A stretch of DNA of 64,000 nt from Lenzites betulinus (Eukaryota; Basidiomycota; Agaricomycetes; Polyporales; Polyporaceae), in NCBI GenBank assembly GCA_022264855.1, contig JABYQU010000079.1, positions 36,080-100,079 of the forward strand, read 5' to 3'. Numbering within the stretch: the stretch's first letter is position 1; every line of letters begins with the position of its first letter. Below the pieces are notes generated by a model. That model saw only the letters and a program-made list of their open reading frames with translations, was not told the DNA's origin and ran no database searches. The position numbers and the translations under genes are program-made. Positions 12,801-25,134 of this stretch are shown here, one piece after another.

Positions 12801-15485
12801 CAAGACGTTCCAGACTCTCCTCCCGGAGACGCAGGTGATGCTCACGAAGGACCACACGAAGTGGAACTTCGACACGCTGCAGGACCTGATCGAGGGTCCC
12901 CTGCACAACGCGAAGCGCATGGAAGAGGCGATCAAGGCGTCCCGGTACATCCGGAAGCTGATGTCGTTCTTCCACCCATTCAACCACCGGTTTTCCGACG
13001 TCGCAAATACGAAGGTACGACGACGCTTGCTCCTGTCGAGCGGATTCTCACAAGGATGGACATAGCCAAACCAACGCTGGGTACGACTGGCTTGTTCGCT
13101 ACTGAACGCGCTTATGGCCAGCACCGATGGTATACGGTTTCTGCAAGAGGACGAGTTCTTGGGCCAGTTGGTCAGGAGCTTCGACCAGCTCGATCCTGTC
13201 AGTTCCCACAATTCGTCGTCCCTGCGAAACCGAACTCAATGCGTTGCCCGTAGGTCACACCCACCCCAGTCTCAGATCCAATATTCTCCAAGAAGCGCGT
13301 CCAGGAGACACTCACTGCCGGCTACTTCGAGATGCTCGGGACACTGAGCAAACGGCAAGAAGGCGTCGAGTAAGTTGCTTCTGTCCCGGTTGCCCTGCTG
13401 CAGGTACTTAAACGTTTCTCAAGATTGCTCGAGAAATTCAAGTTGTTCACTGCTTTCTACCACCTCACCGAGCTACGGAGTAGAGAGGACCTCATCAAGG
13501 GCATCATCGAGAACCTCGACTATAGCATGTAAGGTGCCCTTTATCGTTTCGTCGTGGACTCTCGTTAACATCCTCCTTAGCGATGGACATTCGCGAATTG
13601 TGCTATCGAAAACTCTTACCTCCGTCTACAAGGTAGGGCCTCGCAAGTGACCCCCTGATGCCCTGTTGTGTCTAACACTGCAACTCTTAGCACGTGCGAC
13701 ACTACGCTACGAACTACCTCGGCGGCCTGATCCGCAACAGCCAAACAGCCAACGCGTGGATGCTGAGGCTGCTCCTCACCCAGCTCTACGACCCCGCGCC
13801 CGAAGTGCGCGAGCTCGCAGTGCGATTCCTCGAGGAAGCGTGTGAGTCGACAGACGTGCTTCAGATGGTGGTCGAGATGCAGCCTACCCTGGACCATCTC
13901 GGAGAAGTCGGACATCCGCTGCTGCTCAAGTGAGTCTATGCCACTTTGGGCGGTCCTCGGCGCATGTACTGAAGTCCGTTCAGGTTCATGTCGACCCCTA
14001 CTGGGTTCCGATTTCTGTATGCTGCAGACTACATTGACCGGCAGATGGAGCTGTGGTTCCATGTGCGCACACCCCGTGTACTGATCGCGCCAAGCGTGCT
14101 GACGACTTTGTACGACAGGAACGCAACCTGCATTACGTGGTACACATCGAAGTGTTCCTTGCGAAGGCCTTCAGTCAGAACCTCGCTGAAGATATCGACG
14201 ACGACGTTCTGTGAGTCCCCCCAGTCTACAAATGTGGCTGAATTTCTCAAACTTACTGTGAATATAAGGGCGTTTGAGGGCATCGTGCCCTCGCACTTCT
14301 ACGGGGTCATGGCGAAGACGGAGCTCGGGTGCGAGGTGTTGCAGGAGAAGGGACACTTCGTCGAATTCGCACATTTCATCCGGCAGCACGGCCTGGAGAG
14401 CGAGGACCGGGAGGTCATCCTCAAGCTGAAGAGCGTTCTGTGGGCAGTCGTGAGTAGGTGCACCCATACGCCGAGGAGGGGGTCTAACGGATATAAATGT
14501 GATAGGGCAACATCGGCGCGACGGAACGTGGGCTGCCGTTCCTCGAAGAGGAAGAAATCATCCCGGCCATCTTGGAGATTGCGGAGCAGTCGCTGGTGCT
14601 CTCTGTGCGCGGGTAGGTCGAGCTGACCACCGTTTATATTCCACGAGTTAATTATCTGCCTTCAGGACGTGTTTCTTTGTTCTGGGATTGATCTCGTCGA
14701 CACCTCAAGGAGCCGAGATCCTCGATGACTACCACTGGGAAGCCACACTGTCGCCGTTGGGTCTGCCGACTGGTCTGTGTGTTCCTGTGGACGTAGACAA
14801 ATTCGTGTCGGTACGTTGTCCATGTGCTGTCCCTAATGTTCGACGACGTGCTGACGCAGACCACAGATACCACACTGGGACTGCGTGGCCAGCGAAGCTG
14901 TGGATGACACGCGGCTTGCTCCCCCAGAGAGCGACGAGGAGATGGAGGTCATGACCGCCATCTACAACCTCGCAAACACAGTTATCGCGAACACCGCCTC
15001 CCGCTCACTGACAAAGTACGTCATCGCCCATTCCCAAAAGCTCGCAGTTGCATCCAACTGACACCCTGGCGCATTTTAGGATGAGGAGCAAGCCTGAGTA
15101 CCGACACATTTTCAGCTCGCCCAGCATGTTCTACCGCGCGCTGCACACGATCTCGTCGCAGAAGTACAAGCTCCCCGTGCGGCGGTACATCTTCGACCTC
15201 TTCAACCTCGAGCTCGACACGGACGTCATCCAGCAGCTCTCGGAGTGCTCGATCTCGCTGCGCATACCGCTCACCGCGCAGGAGCCCGCCTCGGCGGTGG
15301 AGCCGTCGCCCGCGCCCGCGCAGGCCCCGCCGCCACCGCCGTTCAGGCCGATGTCCGTGCGGCACGTGGTGAGCGATAGCGACGACGAGGAGTCCGAGGT
15401 GGACGAGAAGGAGGTGGCCGCGAAGAAGCCGCGGGCGCCGGTCATGAGCCTGAGGCCCAAGAGCCGCATCATTGGGTTCCGCTGA
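9890..15485 (+). CDS. Rictor / Ste20 (Avo3) subunit of TORC2
   Basis: This long, many-exon gene encodes roughly 1,400 residues. The Ser/Thr-rich N-terminus is followed by a basic coiled-coil stretch (FLSEQLKVEKRIKEGAENLL; VESELATAKKKIQVIQKSME) like the HR1-type region of fungal Rictor. The helical-repeat body then reads VLPSLADKASKQARATAYRL, DAVMRALIAVAEYPEDPFKP, LIDIDLMARTGGIRVLLHAL and AAAFLHIVDSPKTRAYLAPG (RICTOR_N). The middle domain has TKDHTKWNFDTLQDLIEGP, EAIKASRYIRKLMSFFHPFN and HYATNYLGGLIRNSQTANAW. The RICTOR_V region has SHFYGVMAKTELGCEVLQEK and AVGNIGATERGLPFLEEEEI. The C-terminus is acidic and basic (SDSDDEESEVDEKEV). Rictor gives TORC2 its substrate choice; TORC2 phosphorylates Ypk/Gad8 kinases such as the product of 917-3092. 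Many exon edges are approximate. Confidence 0.9.
10268..10281 (+). repeat. Homopolymer run of 14 C in a Rictor intron
   Basis: Fourteen consecutive C bases lie in the intron that begins with GTAAGTCC at about 10213. It is outside coding sequence on this reading. Such runs are prone to length error in sequencing and to slippage in vivo. Confidence 0.9.
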
Positions 15486-15694
15486 GCATTGTTTGAAATT
15501 GTCAGCATGTTTTATCTACCTAGCTTTATTTGTGCTGTGGGACGCTGTATCGCTGTATCGCTCGTGGACTATGCATCGCGTGTACATCATTCCATGTCGT
15601 GCTTCTCATTGCAGTCTTACGGAGACCATCTTGGCACTGGAATGGGGGAAGCCATGGTCTATAGGAGAAAGCGCGGAAATGGTGTATATTACGT

Positions 15695-16428
15695 CTACTT
15701 CGTGCGGATAAGACGGAGTGCGGTGGGCTTGTACACGAAGTTCTCTGAGTAGTTCTTGGGAGGGATCCGGTTGATTTCGGTGGGAGCGCTGTGAATAGGG
15801 TAAGCTGCTGTAAATCAACTCGGTTGAGTGTTCGCACATATAGTAGTCCCAGCCTGTGAAATGCATTGCATTAGTCAATTAGCTCTTGCACAACTACAGA
15901 AAGGCGTACCTTGCTTCTCAGCAAAGTGTATAGCATCCTCCTTCGACCGGAAGGACAGGCGGGTGCCCTGCATGTAATCCGCACTGCGATACGGTTCAGC
16001 CATCGACAGAAACGGGTACGACACAACACATACGAGCTTGCCCAGCCCATCAAAGGGTTCTCCCAGCGACCACCGCCGGGGAGAATGTCCCAATCAATCC
16101 GCCAACGGTTGGACTTGCCGGTGCCGCTCTGGGTGGTGCTACGGGTGGGCTGGAAGATCCTCACCGCGCGGTGACGCAGCTCCTCTGTACGGGAAGAGGT
16201 TAAACAGCAGATAAAAGCCGACGAGAAGGGAGACGTACTGGGTGCGCCGCTAACGATGTCCGCCGTGACAACATCTCGTGGAGGGGCCTGAGCAATCTCG
16301 GTATCCTGCTTCTGCTCCGCAGGTTGGGGGATGTTCGAGTCGGTAGCGTACGTCCTGGCGGCTGAAATGGTGGCCCTTGCAAGCGTTGGCCGCCGGATGG
16401 CCTGCTGGCAGGACCGGAGGAGAGACAT
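15695..16428 (-). CDS. NDUFS4: NADH:ubiquinone oxidoreductase Fe-S protein 4 (NDUFS4, 18/21-kDa subunit)
   Basis: From the minus-strand ATG at 16426-16428 the protein starts MSLLRSCQQAIRRPTLARAT, an Arg/Ser/Ala-rich mitochondrial targeting presequence. The conserved core follows across introns: VRIFQPTRSTTQSGTGKSNR, WRIDWDILPGGGRWENPLMG, ADYMQGTRLSFRSKEDAIHF and AEKQGWDYY. The end reads IPPKNYSENFVYKPTALRLI and RTK-stop, the usual conserved C-terminus of this family. NDUFS4 is an accessory subunit at the peripheral arm of complex I and is needed for late assembly. Length (about 180 residues) is normal. It starts head-to-head with the CSC1-type channel gene, 306 bp away. Confidence 0.95.
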
Positions 16429-16734
16429 AGTGAGTGAGGGTGAGTGTTGCTGAGCTCGAGGACGGCAGCAGCGACCTCGGCGCTGTGCGGGAACGGGCGC
16501 TTGTCAGCACGTGCGCGCTCAGCTGTCCGGTTTAGAGCAGCCGAACCGGATCAGCTCGCGGTCACTACGGGTCAGCCCATGGTGGCGCCAGAAATGGGGA
16601 AATAGCAGGGGAGATCAATAGCAGGCGAGGAAGCGGAGGCCTCTTGGAAGCCTCCTGCTCGCCGACTATCTCCCACTCCGGCCTCTCTGCGGTCTGCTGG
16701 CGTCCTCCCCGTTGTCCAGGAGCAGCTCTGGGCG
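16429..16734. promoter_or_regulatory. Bidirectional promoter region, NDUFS4 / CSC1-like channel
   Basis: A 306-bp gap separates two divergent start codons, so it should serve both genes. It contains an imperfect short direct repeat around GAAGCGGAGGCCTCTTGGAAGCC. No TATA box was seen on either side, which suits housekeeping promoters. Confidence 0.45.
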
Positions 16735-19700
16735 ATGGCCACCATCCAAAACAGACCGTTTTCCAAGGACTACAGGTGCGTGGCGCTCGAGCCTGCTACG
16801 CGCTGCTATAGCAGACAGGTCTGCTAATGACATTTAATTCCGCAGCGGTCTCATCAACCAGTCCGTGGTGGCGGGGGCCATTTTTCTCATTACCATTAGT
16901 GCCCATGAGCTCATGAAGCGAAAACGCCGCGGCAAGCGACATGATGGCGAGGGTTTGGGGAGCGTAGAGTCCTGGGAATTCGGATAGCGAGTGCACATCT
17001 CCTTCGTGTTTCGCATAAACGCTTACTTCTACGCGCTGTCTAGCCTTTACCAGGGCAGGTCATGGGCAAAGTGAGTGTTATACTGCAAGGCGGACTCTTG
17101 AGACTGATTCAATATTGCAGGCGGCCTTCCCCACCTCATCCTCGGGGGTGGCCTTTGGGATGGATTAAGCCTGTTCTCAAATTCCCTGAAGACCGTATGA
17201 ACCAGCTTCGTGGAGTCGATGCAACACTCTACATCCGGTTCCTCCGCGGTTGCTTTTGGTTCGCGCTCTTGCACACCTTCACGACATTGCCCATCCTGCT
17301 GCCCATCCATGTCACCTTCTCCGACGGCTCTGTCTCGCCGAAGTCCATGACCCGCGCTTCTATCTCCTCCCTAGTTACTACGGAGAAGGGTCTCTCGTTA
17401 CTCTGGGTTCATATCATCTTGTTGTTCTGGATCACGTTCACCTGGTTCGGCACTCTATTCTGGGTCTGTCGCGGTGCCTTTCACTTCCGTGCACAGAACA
17501 TTCTTGCTGCTGCCAACCGGGCTGCGTCCGAAGACAGCGCGAAAGAACGTTCCCAGTATGACCCTCATCCCCACCCTCAGTACCCATTCCACGCTCTGCT
17601 CCCGTTGGAAGAAGATCACACGACCAAGGGATTGCGTTTGCGGACTATCATGGTCACGAACATCCCGCAAGCGCTCAGGTCGGAGAAAGACCTCAAGGAG
17701 TACTTCGAGTACTACATGTCACGCAGCGTCGCTCGACCAGCCCTTGGCATCACATCATCCACGCAACCGGGATTCATCAACAAGATATGCGTCTTCTTGT
17801 TCAACCGCGTACGCAGGATACCGTCTCATCTTCAGAAGCCGCGAGACTCGACATCAAGCGGATCACCACCGGAGACTGAACGCACCTCCTCCTCCCAAGC
17901 CCACAGCTCCGAGATCCGCGACGTCCCCGCTATCGACAGCGTGGTCATCGTGCGTAAGATGAACGACCTTGCTTCGATGCTCGAGCGCAGGGAAGAAATC
18001 CTTCGCCTTCTCGAGACTGCACACATCAAGCTTGCTCGCAAGGCTCTTACTAGCGTACAGATGGCGCTCGAGAACAAGGAAGATGGTGGTGTCATCCGGA
18101 ACGCTGTCCGACGGATGTCCATCGCGGCGAAGAGGAAGTCGGTCATGGGCTCCATGGACGTTGAGGCGGTTGTCCAGAGTGACGAAGATGCGGTGGGCGG
18201 TGAGGACCGTACGGAACTGCTCGTGCGCACCCTCAAGCCATTTCTTCCTGAACCCGGCCCAAGCAAGGCTCTCGATGGGAGTATATCTGGCGGCTTGAGG
18301 TCATACATCGCGCGGAAGTGCCCCCACCTGGAGTCTGCTCTACCGAAGGGTACAGAGAAGGGGAAGGACGTCGACGAGAAGACCATTTGGGACGCGCTGC
18401 TTAGTCTCCCCCGTAGCTCGCTGGATGCATACCAACCTCTCATCCACCTCTCGTCCATCTTCCGTGGCAAGACTGTCCCCGCAATCGACTACTACACGGC
18501 GAAACTGCAGATTTTAACGAATATGATCGTCGAGAAGCGATCTATGGCACTTTCTGACTATGAGGCTATGCCGACAGCTTTCGTGACATTCGTCGACCCC
18601 ACGGATGCCCGTCGGGCGTGCAAGTACCTTGCGGTCCATCCTGAGAATCCCCTGCAATGCCTCGTTGCTATGGCGCCTTCGTTCGAGGATTTAGACTGGA
18701 CAAGACTCATGAAGACTACGTTCAGAGCAGAGGTACGTGCGGTGACCTTCCCAGCTGTATGTAAGGCTAATCCAAGTTCTACAGTTCGTCAAGGATTGGG
18801 TGGTAGAACTAGGGGTTTGGTACGGCATCTACATATGATATGCTAATGGAGATACTAAACTGAAGTTGCAGGGCGTTCACGCTGTTCTGGGTTTTCCCCG
18901 TGACAATCTTCGTCGGTCTCGTCAACATCCAGAACTTGAGTACCTTCGTCCCCGGATTGGTAAAAACTACTATTTGCCTCCGCTGTATCAGTCGCTCATA
19001 GTTTCCTTGGACAGATGGACTACCTCCAGAACCATCAGTGGGAAGAGGAATTGCTCCAATCATTCCTCCCCACCGTCCTCGTGGCACTACTCTCGCTGTT
19101 GATCCCGCTCATTCTATGTGCGTATACTACCCAATCTTTCTTCCATTTCCTAATTCCGACTTTCAATCATAGTGCTCATCGCCAAACGGGCGCACACCAT
19201 CGCCACCCTCTCCGCTCTTCACGACCGCATCATGACCCGATACTATAAGTTCCTCGTCGTGAACGTCTTGGTCTTTTTCTGCGTGGGCACCGTCGCTTTG
19301 CAGTCGTTCCTGGTGTCCTTCAAGAACGCGACTGCTCCCAAGATAGCTGAGGTTATCGCGCAGAGCTTCCCGGTAGCCGGACCGTTCTACGTGGGGTGGT
19401 GTGAGTGTCCTCTATCGCTGGTGGGAATACCTTGCTGATTTTCTCTCTCAGTCATCTTTACTACGGCGATTCATGGCGGGCTCGAACTTGCACTCCGTAC
19501 GTACTTAGGTTCTATTCACGCATTATGAGTGCTCACATGACTATACTGACACTACAGTTGGGGTACGTCCACTCCACTACTGCGATGGATGATGTATATT
19601 AATCGCATAACAGTTACCGCTCATCATGTACCCGACAACCAAACGCCAAGTGACTCCGCGCAAACGAGCAATGGGCATCCGCCCGCGTACCTATAACTAC

Positions 19701-21654
19701 TACTGTAAGAGGGCCTGCAACCTTGGTGTGCTAACATGCGCTGATGAACATATAGACTGGCTCCCCAACCATGTTCTTGTCATACACGTTTTGCTTGTCT
19801 TCGCTGTGCTCAACCCTCTCGTCGTCCCATTCGCGTTCCTATATTTCTGCGTTGAAGCCAGTGAGTCCACTATCCGCCTATTGCGACGCTGGTGCTCACT
19901 TGACCTATTTCTTTCAGCCATTGTGAAGAACCAGGTACGTGCACTCGATCTGCATGCATGCAACCCAGTTTCTAAGACCCAAACAGCTACTCCATGTCTA
20001 TGCTAAGAATTATGAAGGCAACGGTCAAACGTTGCTGATCCGTATGGTCCGATACTCCCTCGATGGTACGTCTGTTAAACAACATATCTGTTGAATGAAG
20101 TACTAATGACCACCCGCAGGTCTCATGCTCTCACAGGTTCGTTTCAACCCGTCAATGTCTTCGCCCTGTGCTGATCTTATACGGTTTTCTCAGGTTGTCT
20201 TCCTCGCGTATATGGTTGTCAACAAGAAAACCGTCAACGTGGGCCTGTCTGCCGTGCTCATCATCCTCACCGTCGGGTATAAGATTTTGTGCGTTATGTT
20301 ACTTCATTGGTCATTTTCGGTTCTGTTGCTCATTGCTTTCAGCCTCACTCGTTTATGCCGCGCACGATTTGAACGCGACGATATCTTGGAGGCCCAGGTT
20401 GTCTGTGGAACAGGCGATGCACCAGAGGAGATCATAGACGCTGCTCAAACGAACGATGGAGAGGCTCCCCAAGGCGAAGAACAGAAGCTTAGTTTCGCCT
20501 CTCCGAGCGTGTGGTCATGGCGATTCCCCCTCAAGTTCGATTTCCCATATGCCACGATTGCCAGTCGGCCTAGGCGCACCCCACGACGTGGGGCAAACCC
20601 GTTTGCGCCGGCTCAACGCACCGAATCGACAATACCTCTGACTTCGCCTTCCTCCACCACCATGCCCGAGGCGTCCTCACCGGTTGCTCCGCTTCCACCG
20701 TGTAGAGAGGCGAGTACGGAGGGGCAAGAACTTCAACTTCCCTCACCCGTCCCCACAAACACCGCCGTCGTGTCTAAACATCCGCCCCACCCCGCCTGGG
20801 AGGATGAATCGTCCACATGCCACACGTACGCAAACCCATATTACAGCAGGGACATCGACAACGTTCTATGGCTTCCCCGAGACCCCCTTGGCATTCTCAA
20901 CCTTGACGACACCGTTAACGTCCGGATCTCGCTGACTACTCAGCCCGCCGCCGGCCGTCTCGGCGCCTGGAGAGAAGAGGATTACATCGAATCTATTCCC
21001 TTCGCGACTAGCTTCGGAAGTATTGAGGAAACAGACTCTCTCCATCCCACCACCCGCTACGTGGCGGACGGCACCGAGGAGATCCTCCTACCACCAGCCA
21101 TCGCCTCTCGAGTGGATTCCATAGACAAGGAGGAGGTCGAATGCGCGCCGATGCACCGGCGACATGTGTCCAAACGCCGGAAGTCGAACCAGAGTGCGCC
21201 CGGGATGCAGCTAGGCATCCGGCGACCAAGCGCGTTCGACGTCAGATCCACCTCCGCGTTCCGGTCCATGTCTATCGGTTCGGATCCGCGCACCCACGAC
21301 GGCGTGCCCACCTCCACTATGCTCCGGGCGTCGGAACCAAGTCGCCGAAACCGCGCCGCATCTATGGACTACGAGCTTGGGATGCGGCAGAACAGTTCTC
21401 CGCGACAGACCCGTCTCTCGCGCTCGGTCCTCTCCGTCGTCGACACGTCCACGGCATCGCCGCCCTTGACGATGTACCACAGCCATTCGGGCGGGTCGAA
21501 AATCATCTCCGTGCAGGAGGCGGTATACAGCGTGGCCATCGCCGAAGAGGAGGACGCGGCGGAAGACGTGAAGGTGCGCGAAGAAGAGGAGGCGGAGCAG
21601 GTGCAGCAGCCGAAGTCCTGGTTCACGTCCTGGATGTTCTCGAGACCGACATGA
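16735..21654 (+). CDS. CSC1/OSCA/TMEM63-type stress-gated cation channel (Phm7/Rsn1 family)
   Basis: The first exon reads MATIQNRPFSKDYS and continues over an intron into the first membrane segment (VVAGAIFLITISAHELM). The region 17130-18780 gives FLRGCFWFALLHTF and LLWVHIILLFWITFTWFGTL (membrane segments) around the cytosolic RRM-like domain. That domain is marked by LRTIMVTNIPQALRSEKDLK, VVIVRKMNDLASMLERREEI and TAFVTFVDPTDARRACKYLA. The RSN1_7TM block follows in small exons: FTLFWVFPVTIFVGLVNIQN, LVALLSLLIPLIL, FLVVNVLVFFCVGTVALQSF and AGPFYVGW. Later membrane exons lie up to about 20350. A long, Ser/Pro- and acid-rich cytosolic tail of about 430 residues ends SWFTSWMFSRPT. Family members are plasma-membrane or ER channels gated by hyperosmotic or mechanical stress. 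The tail is longer than in yeast Csc1 and could be a regulatory, phosphorylated domain. Confidence 0.88.
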
Positions 21655-22123
21655 TGACGACCGCGACGACTTGTATGATGATGACTCCCGAGCGAGAACC
21701 GTGCCGGACGCCCGTGGGCACTCTAACTTATCCCTTCAGTTCACCCTGTGTCCTATACGACGGCGACGCCCGCACTCTCGCGATGTAACGACCATACCCC
21801 GGATCCCATACCCTCTGTACCAGTTTAATCACTTCGGAATATCCATGATTCTGCCGAACACGCTACCGGCAACTGAGTTGCGCGACAGCATATAGCCGTC
21901 CGCCATCTTGGGCAGGCGTTCAGTTGTGATCATGCGGGGTCCTTTTCCGCCTCCACTCATCCCGACGTTTCCCCCTAGAGGCCAACGGCCAATCCTCGCG
22001 GGCGGGGGGCAGACTAGCAAATAGGCCACATCTCTGGCGATATTATCCGCGCCGTCGTATATATACGGTTCATCATACACATGGGTGAGCGAGTGTCAAC
22101 TCTTTCGAAACTAGCACTGCGGC
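21655..22123. other. Intergenic region upstream of GH131
   Basis: About 470 bp holding the channel 3' end and the GH131 promoter. Apart from the TATA box (listed separately) no gene or repeat was recognised. Confidence 0.4.
22058..22065 (+). promoter_or_regulatory. TATA box of the GH131 gene
   Basis: TATATATA lies about 60 bp upstream of the GH131 ATG, the usual distance in strongly regulated fungal genes. This fits a carbon-source-controlled secreted enzyme. Confidence 0.55.
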
Positions 22124-23615
22124 ATGATGTCTCGCTCCATCCTCGCATCCTTGCTCTTCCTTGGCGCCGCTCGCGCGGGCACGAAACTCTGGGATGGTAA
22201 TTGAATAACAACACCAACGTGTGCACGAATGAGGTCGTTGACGAGAGTGAAATTGAACAGGTTCCTTCAACCCTTTCAGCACTGCCGCCGACTTCGACAA
22301 ATGTGAGCATCATCCGTATTCACAACGCGCAAAGTGGCTGTACTGACTATGGTTCTTCATAGGGTCATGGGCTGACGAAGTCGGCACCTACCAATGGGTA
22401 CTGCCTTCCTGTATGCCAAATAGCCTGGCCGCTCATATTTCTGCAGTACATCCACGGCACCCAGCCTACCTCGCACTACCTCGCACTGGACCCTAGCTTC
22501 AAGAACCCCGCCGACACGTCCGAGACGCATGGCCTCCGGGTGACGATCGACTCGACGGCGACGTGGAACTCGCAGATGGAGCGGTATGTGACCTCCCTGG
22601 GTGCTTGAGATGTTTTTCTAACAGTCGTGAACAGTGCGGAGCTGATCCCCCAGACGACGCAGAACCTCGGCCAAGGGAATCTGTTCTACCACTTCTCAAT
22701 CTCGCACCCGTCCACCAACCTCCCCGACGTTAGTCATTGACCACCCTGTTTGCGACGCAAAAGATATTAAATAGCTACTTCAGTCCACGCTAGAGCACCA
22801 AATCCTCTTCTTCGAGTCTCACTTCACTGAGGTATGCAAGGCTTTTCTCCTAATCCGTTCAAGATAATGACTCCGGCTTTAGCTCAAGTACGGTGTCGGC
22901 CCCAACCCGACCGACCTCGAGTGGCACGTTAGCAGCCAGCCGAAGTGGAGCACTCCCTTCGTCCCTGGCCAGTGGTACAACTTCGCCTACGACATCGACG
23001 TACGTGTGCTGTTCTTGATGGTCCCCTTTAATCACGATACTAAACGAGTGCAGTTCTCCGCGAACACTGTTGGCCTGTGGGCCTCCAACGGTTCCGACCC
23101 GCTCGTGAAGGTCATGAACAACATCCCCGCGTCGACCTCGACCAACTCCGAGGACTTCCACGTCGGCGTGCTCCGCATCGTCAACACGCCCGCGCCCGAG
23201 GACTGGTACATCAGCGGCGTGTACATCGAGAACGGCCCCATTACGACCTCCATCGGGTCCGGCTCTGCGCCTGGCAGCCCCGTCTCGACGCCGACCCCCG
23301 TCTCCCCGACGGTTGGGCCCACTGCGCCTCCTTCTGGCTCTGCTCCTCTGAGCACCCCTGTGGCTACCGGGACCACCACTGCTAGCGGTCCGCTCCAGAG
23401 CCAGTGGGCTCAGTGCGGTGGTAAGTACAGTTTATGATCTTGCCCCGTCATTTTGTCCTGACGCGTTGTCTGTAGGTACCGGCTACACCGGACCCACCGC
23501 CTGCGCGAGCCCCTTCGTTTGCAAGGCAGTGTCGCCCCCGTACTACTACCAGGTGCGTGATATTGTGCCGTTTGTGCAATTATTAGGTGCTTATCTAGCC
23601 GTGCAGTGCCAGTGA
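22124..23615 (+). CDS. Secreted GH131 beta-glucanase with C-terminal CBM1
   Basis: The start MMSRSILASLLFLGAARA is a clear signal peptide. The catalytic domain is spread over about ten short exons: WADEVGTYQWYIHGTQPTSH, TTQNLGQGNLFYHFSISHPS, LEHQILFFESHFTELKYGVG, WHVSSQPKWSTPFVPGQWYN and FAYDIDFSANTVGLWASNGS. This matches GH131, a family acting on beta-1,3/1,4/1,6-glucans and found mainly in wood-decay basidiomycetes. A Pro/Ser/Thr linker (about 23265-23400) leads to a fungal cellulose-binding module, QWAQCGG then TGYTGPTACASPFVCKA and PPYYYQCQ-stop. The module has its four cysteines and aromatic surface residues. The last intron leaves only two codons (CQ) and the stop in the final exon. The full module suggests an enzyme targeted to cellulose-rich walls. 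Confidence 0.9.
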
Positions 23616-24178
23616 AGGAGGGTGATGCGACCTGAGGGCGTTTTCCCCATGTGGGTATCGCTATATACCGCTGAGAATGATATACTTTGTTCTTTCGCAC
23701 TTCCGGAGTTGGTGTCAAGTCCGAAATGATCACAAACGGTGACTGCGAAACGTTTGAAGTGCCGCTATGAGAAACAGTGACAGGCGAGCAATACTTTGGA
23801 CGAACAAAATGGCCCACTGGGTTTTGGGAAACAATAGCACTTCCCTGCTTGTAGTCTCCGCGCAGGAAATAATGGCGAGAGAGCTATTACGTGCTGAGAC
23901 CTAAAGTCATAAGCTAGACCTACCAGCCCAACTCAGTGGAGGACGTTAGCACAAAAAAGAGGAGCTCATCTACTGAGCGCCGAATATCTCGTGAGGATCA
24001 TGTGATTCATGTATGACGCGCCACGTTCGCGCTCACAAGCGCCCACGACCGTGTCCATGAGTTTGGCCGGACGCTCATCATGTTTCTCTCCTCTGTCTTG
24101 CTCTTCACTGGGTCTGGGCTATTGTACTTGGCGTAGTCAACACTCGCAGGAGGTTCTGAGTAGGAAACAATATCCGCA
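23616..24178. other. Intergenic region between GH131 and derlin genes
   Basis: About 560 bp with no convincing coding frame. It holds the GH131 3' end and the derlin promoter. No TATA box or repeat was recognised. Confidence 0.35.
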
Positions 24179-25134
24179 ATGCCGGTTGGTATAGAGGCTT
24201 GGGTCACCCAAATCCCACCCGTAACGCGAGCGTGGCTTGCGCTCTCGGTCTTGACGAGTTTAGCGGTCGTAAGTGCTACAGACAACACAGTATATGCGTG
24301 AGATGGAACTTCATGCATGGAATTTTGTAGCAATGCCAGCTCGTCACCCCACTGCAGCTGTACTTCAGCTTTAAAGCTGCATTCACCAACGCGCAGGTAC
24401 GTCGATTGTGTCCACGCGTGAACCTGTGCTGACGGCGTACCAGCCATGGCGTGCGTTCACGACATTCTTCTACTTCGGAGGGATATCTCTGGACTTCGTC
24501 TTTCACATGTTCTTCTTGTGAGAGACCCCATAACTTCGCAAACCCGGCAGTCTCGCTCACAAGTGGCTGTCTCAGCATGCGTTATAGCAGGATGTTGGAG
24601 GAGTCTTCCTTCGCGAATAGGAAAGCGGATTACTCATGGATGTTGTTCCTGTCGTCGCTGATGCTGCTGGTGAGTGCCCGTTGCATGCCTGGACGTTCTA
24701 TGCGCGCCACTGCTCACTACCGCTGCGATACTCACCCTCTCACCCCACAGCTTCTGTCTCCACTTGTAAACCTTCCATTCCTCTCCTCGCCTCTAGCGTT
24801 TGTGCCAATTTACCTCTGGTCGCGGCGACATCCATCCACCCCAATATCGCTGTTCGGCCTTGTCACCATCACTGCACCGTATCTTCCTCTCGCGCTGGTC
24901 GGACTGGCCTGGATCTTGAACGGCACATGGCGAGCAGCGGCGGGGGACCTCCTAGGCTGCGCAGTGGGACATGTCTGCTGGTTCATGCAGGATGTTTGGA
25001 CGCGCGAGATGGTCGGAGGGCCCACAATTCTGAGTGAAGCGCCAGAATTTTTGTCAGTCTGCGATTTCTTCCGCGAAGCAGTAACGTCGCTGACACTCTC
25101 ACCGCGCAGGAAACGGCTGCTTGGGGACATCTGA
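24179..25134 (+). CDS. Derlin (Der1/Dfm1-type rhomboid pseudoprotease)
   Basis: From the ATG at 24179 the first exon reads MPVGIEAWVTQIPPVTRAWL, the typical derlin start, followed by ALSVLTSLAVV. The next exons give LVTPLQLYFSFKAAF and then PWRAFTTFFYFGGISLDFVF, with the family's W-R motif. RYSRMLEESSFANRKADYSW and MLFLSSLMLLLLSPL are typical transmembrane segments. The C-terminal half has LALVGLAWILNGTWRAAAGD and LLGCAVGHVCWFMQDVW, containing the small-residue G-x-x-x-G-type packing motif. Derlins lack the catalytic Ser/His of rhomboid proteases and help move misfolded proteins out of the ER for degradation. Length (about 230 residues) is normal. A last short exon may differ from the drawn end (KRLLGDI-stop). 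Confidence 0.85.

Noticed and set aside
17832..18470. 212-codon minus-strand frame inside the channel gene
   Set aside because: It is the antisense shadow of a long GC-rich exon; the sense frame has clear channel-family motifs.
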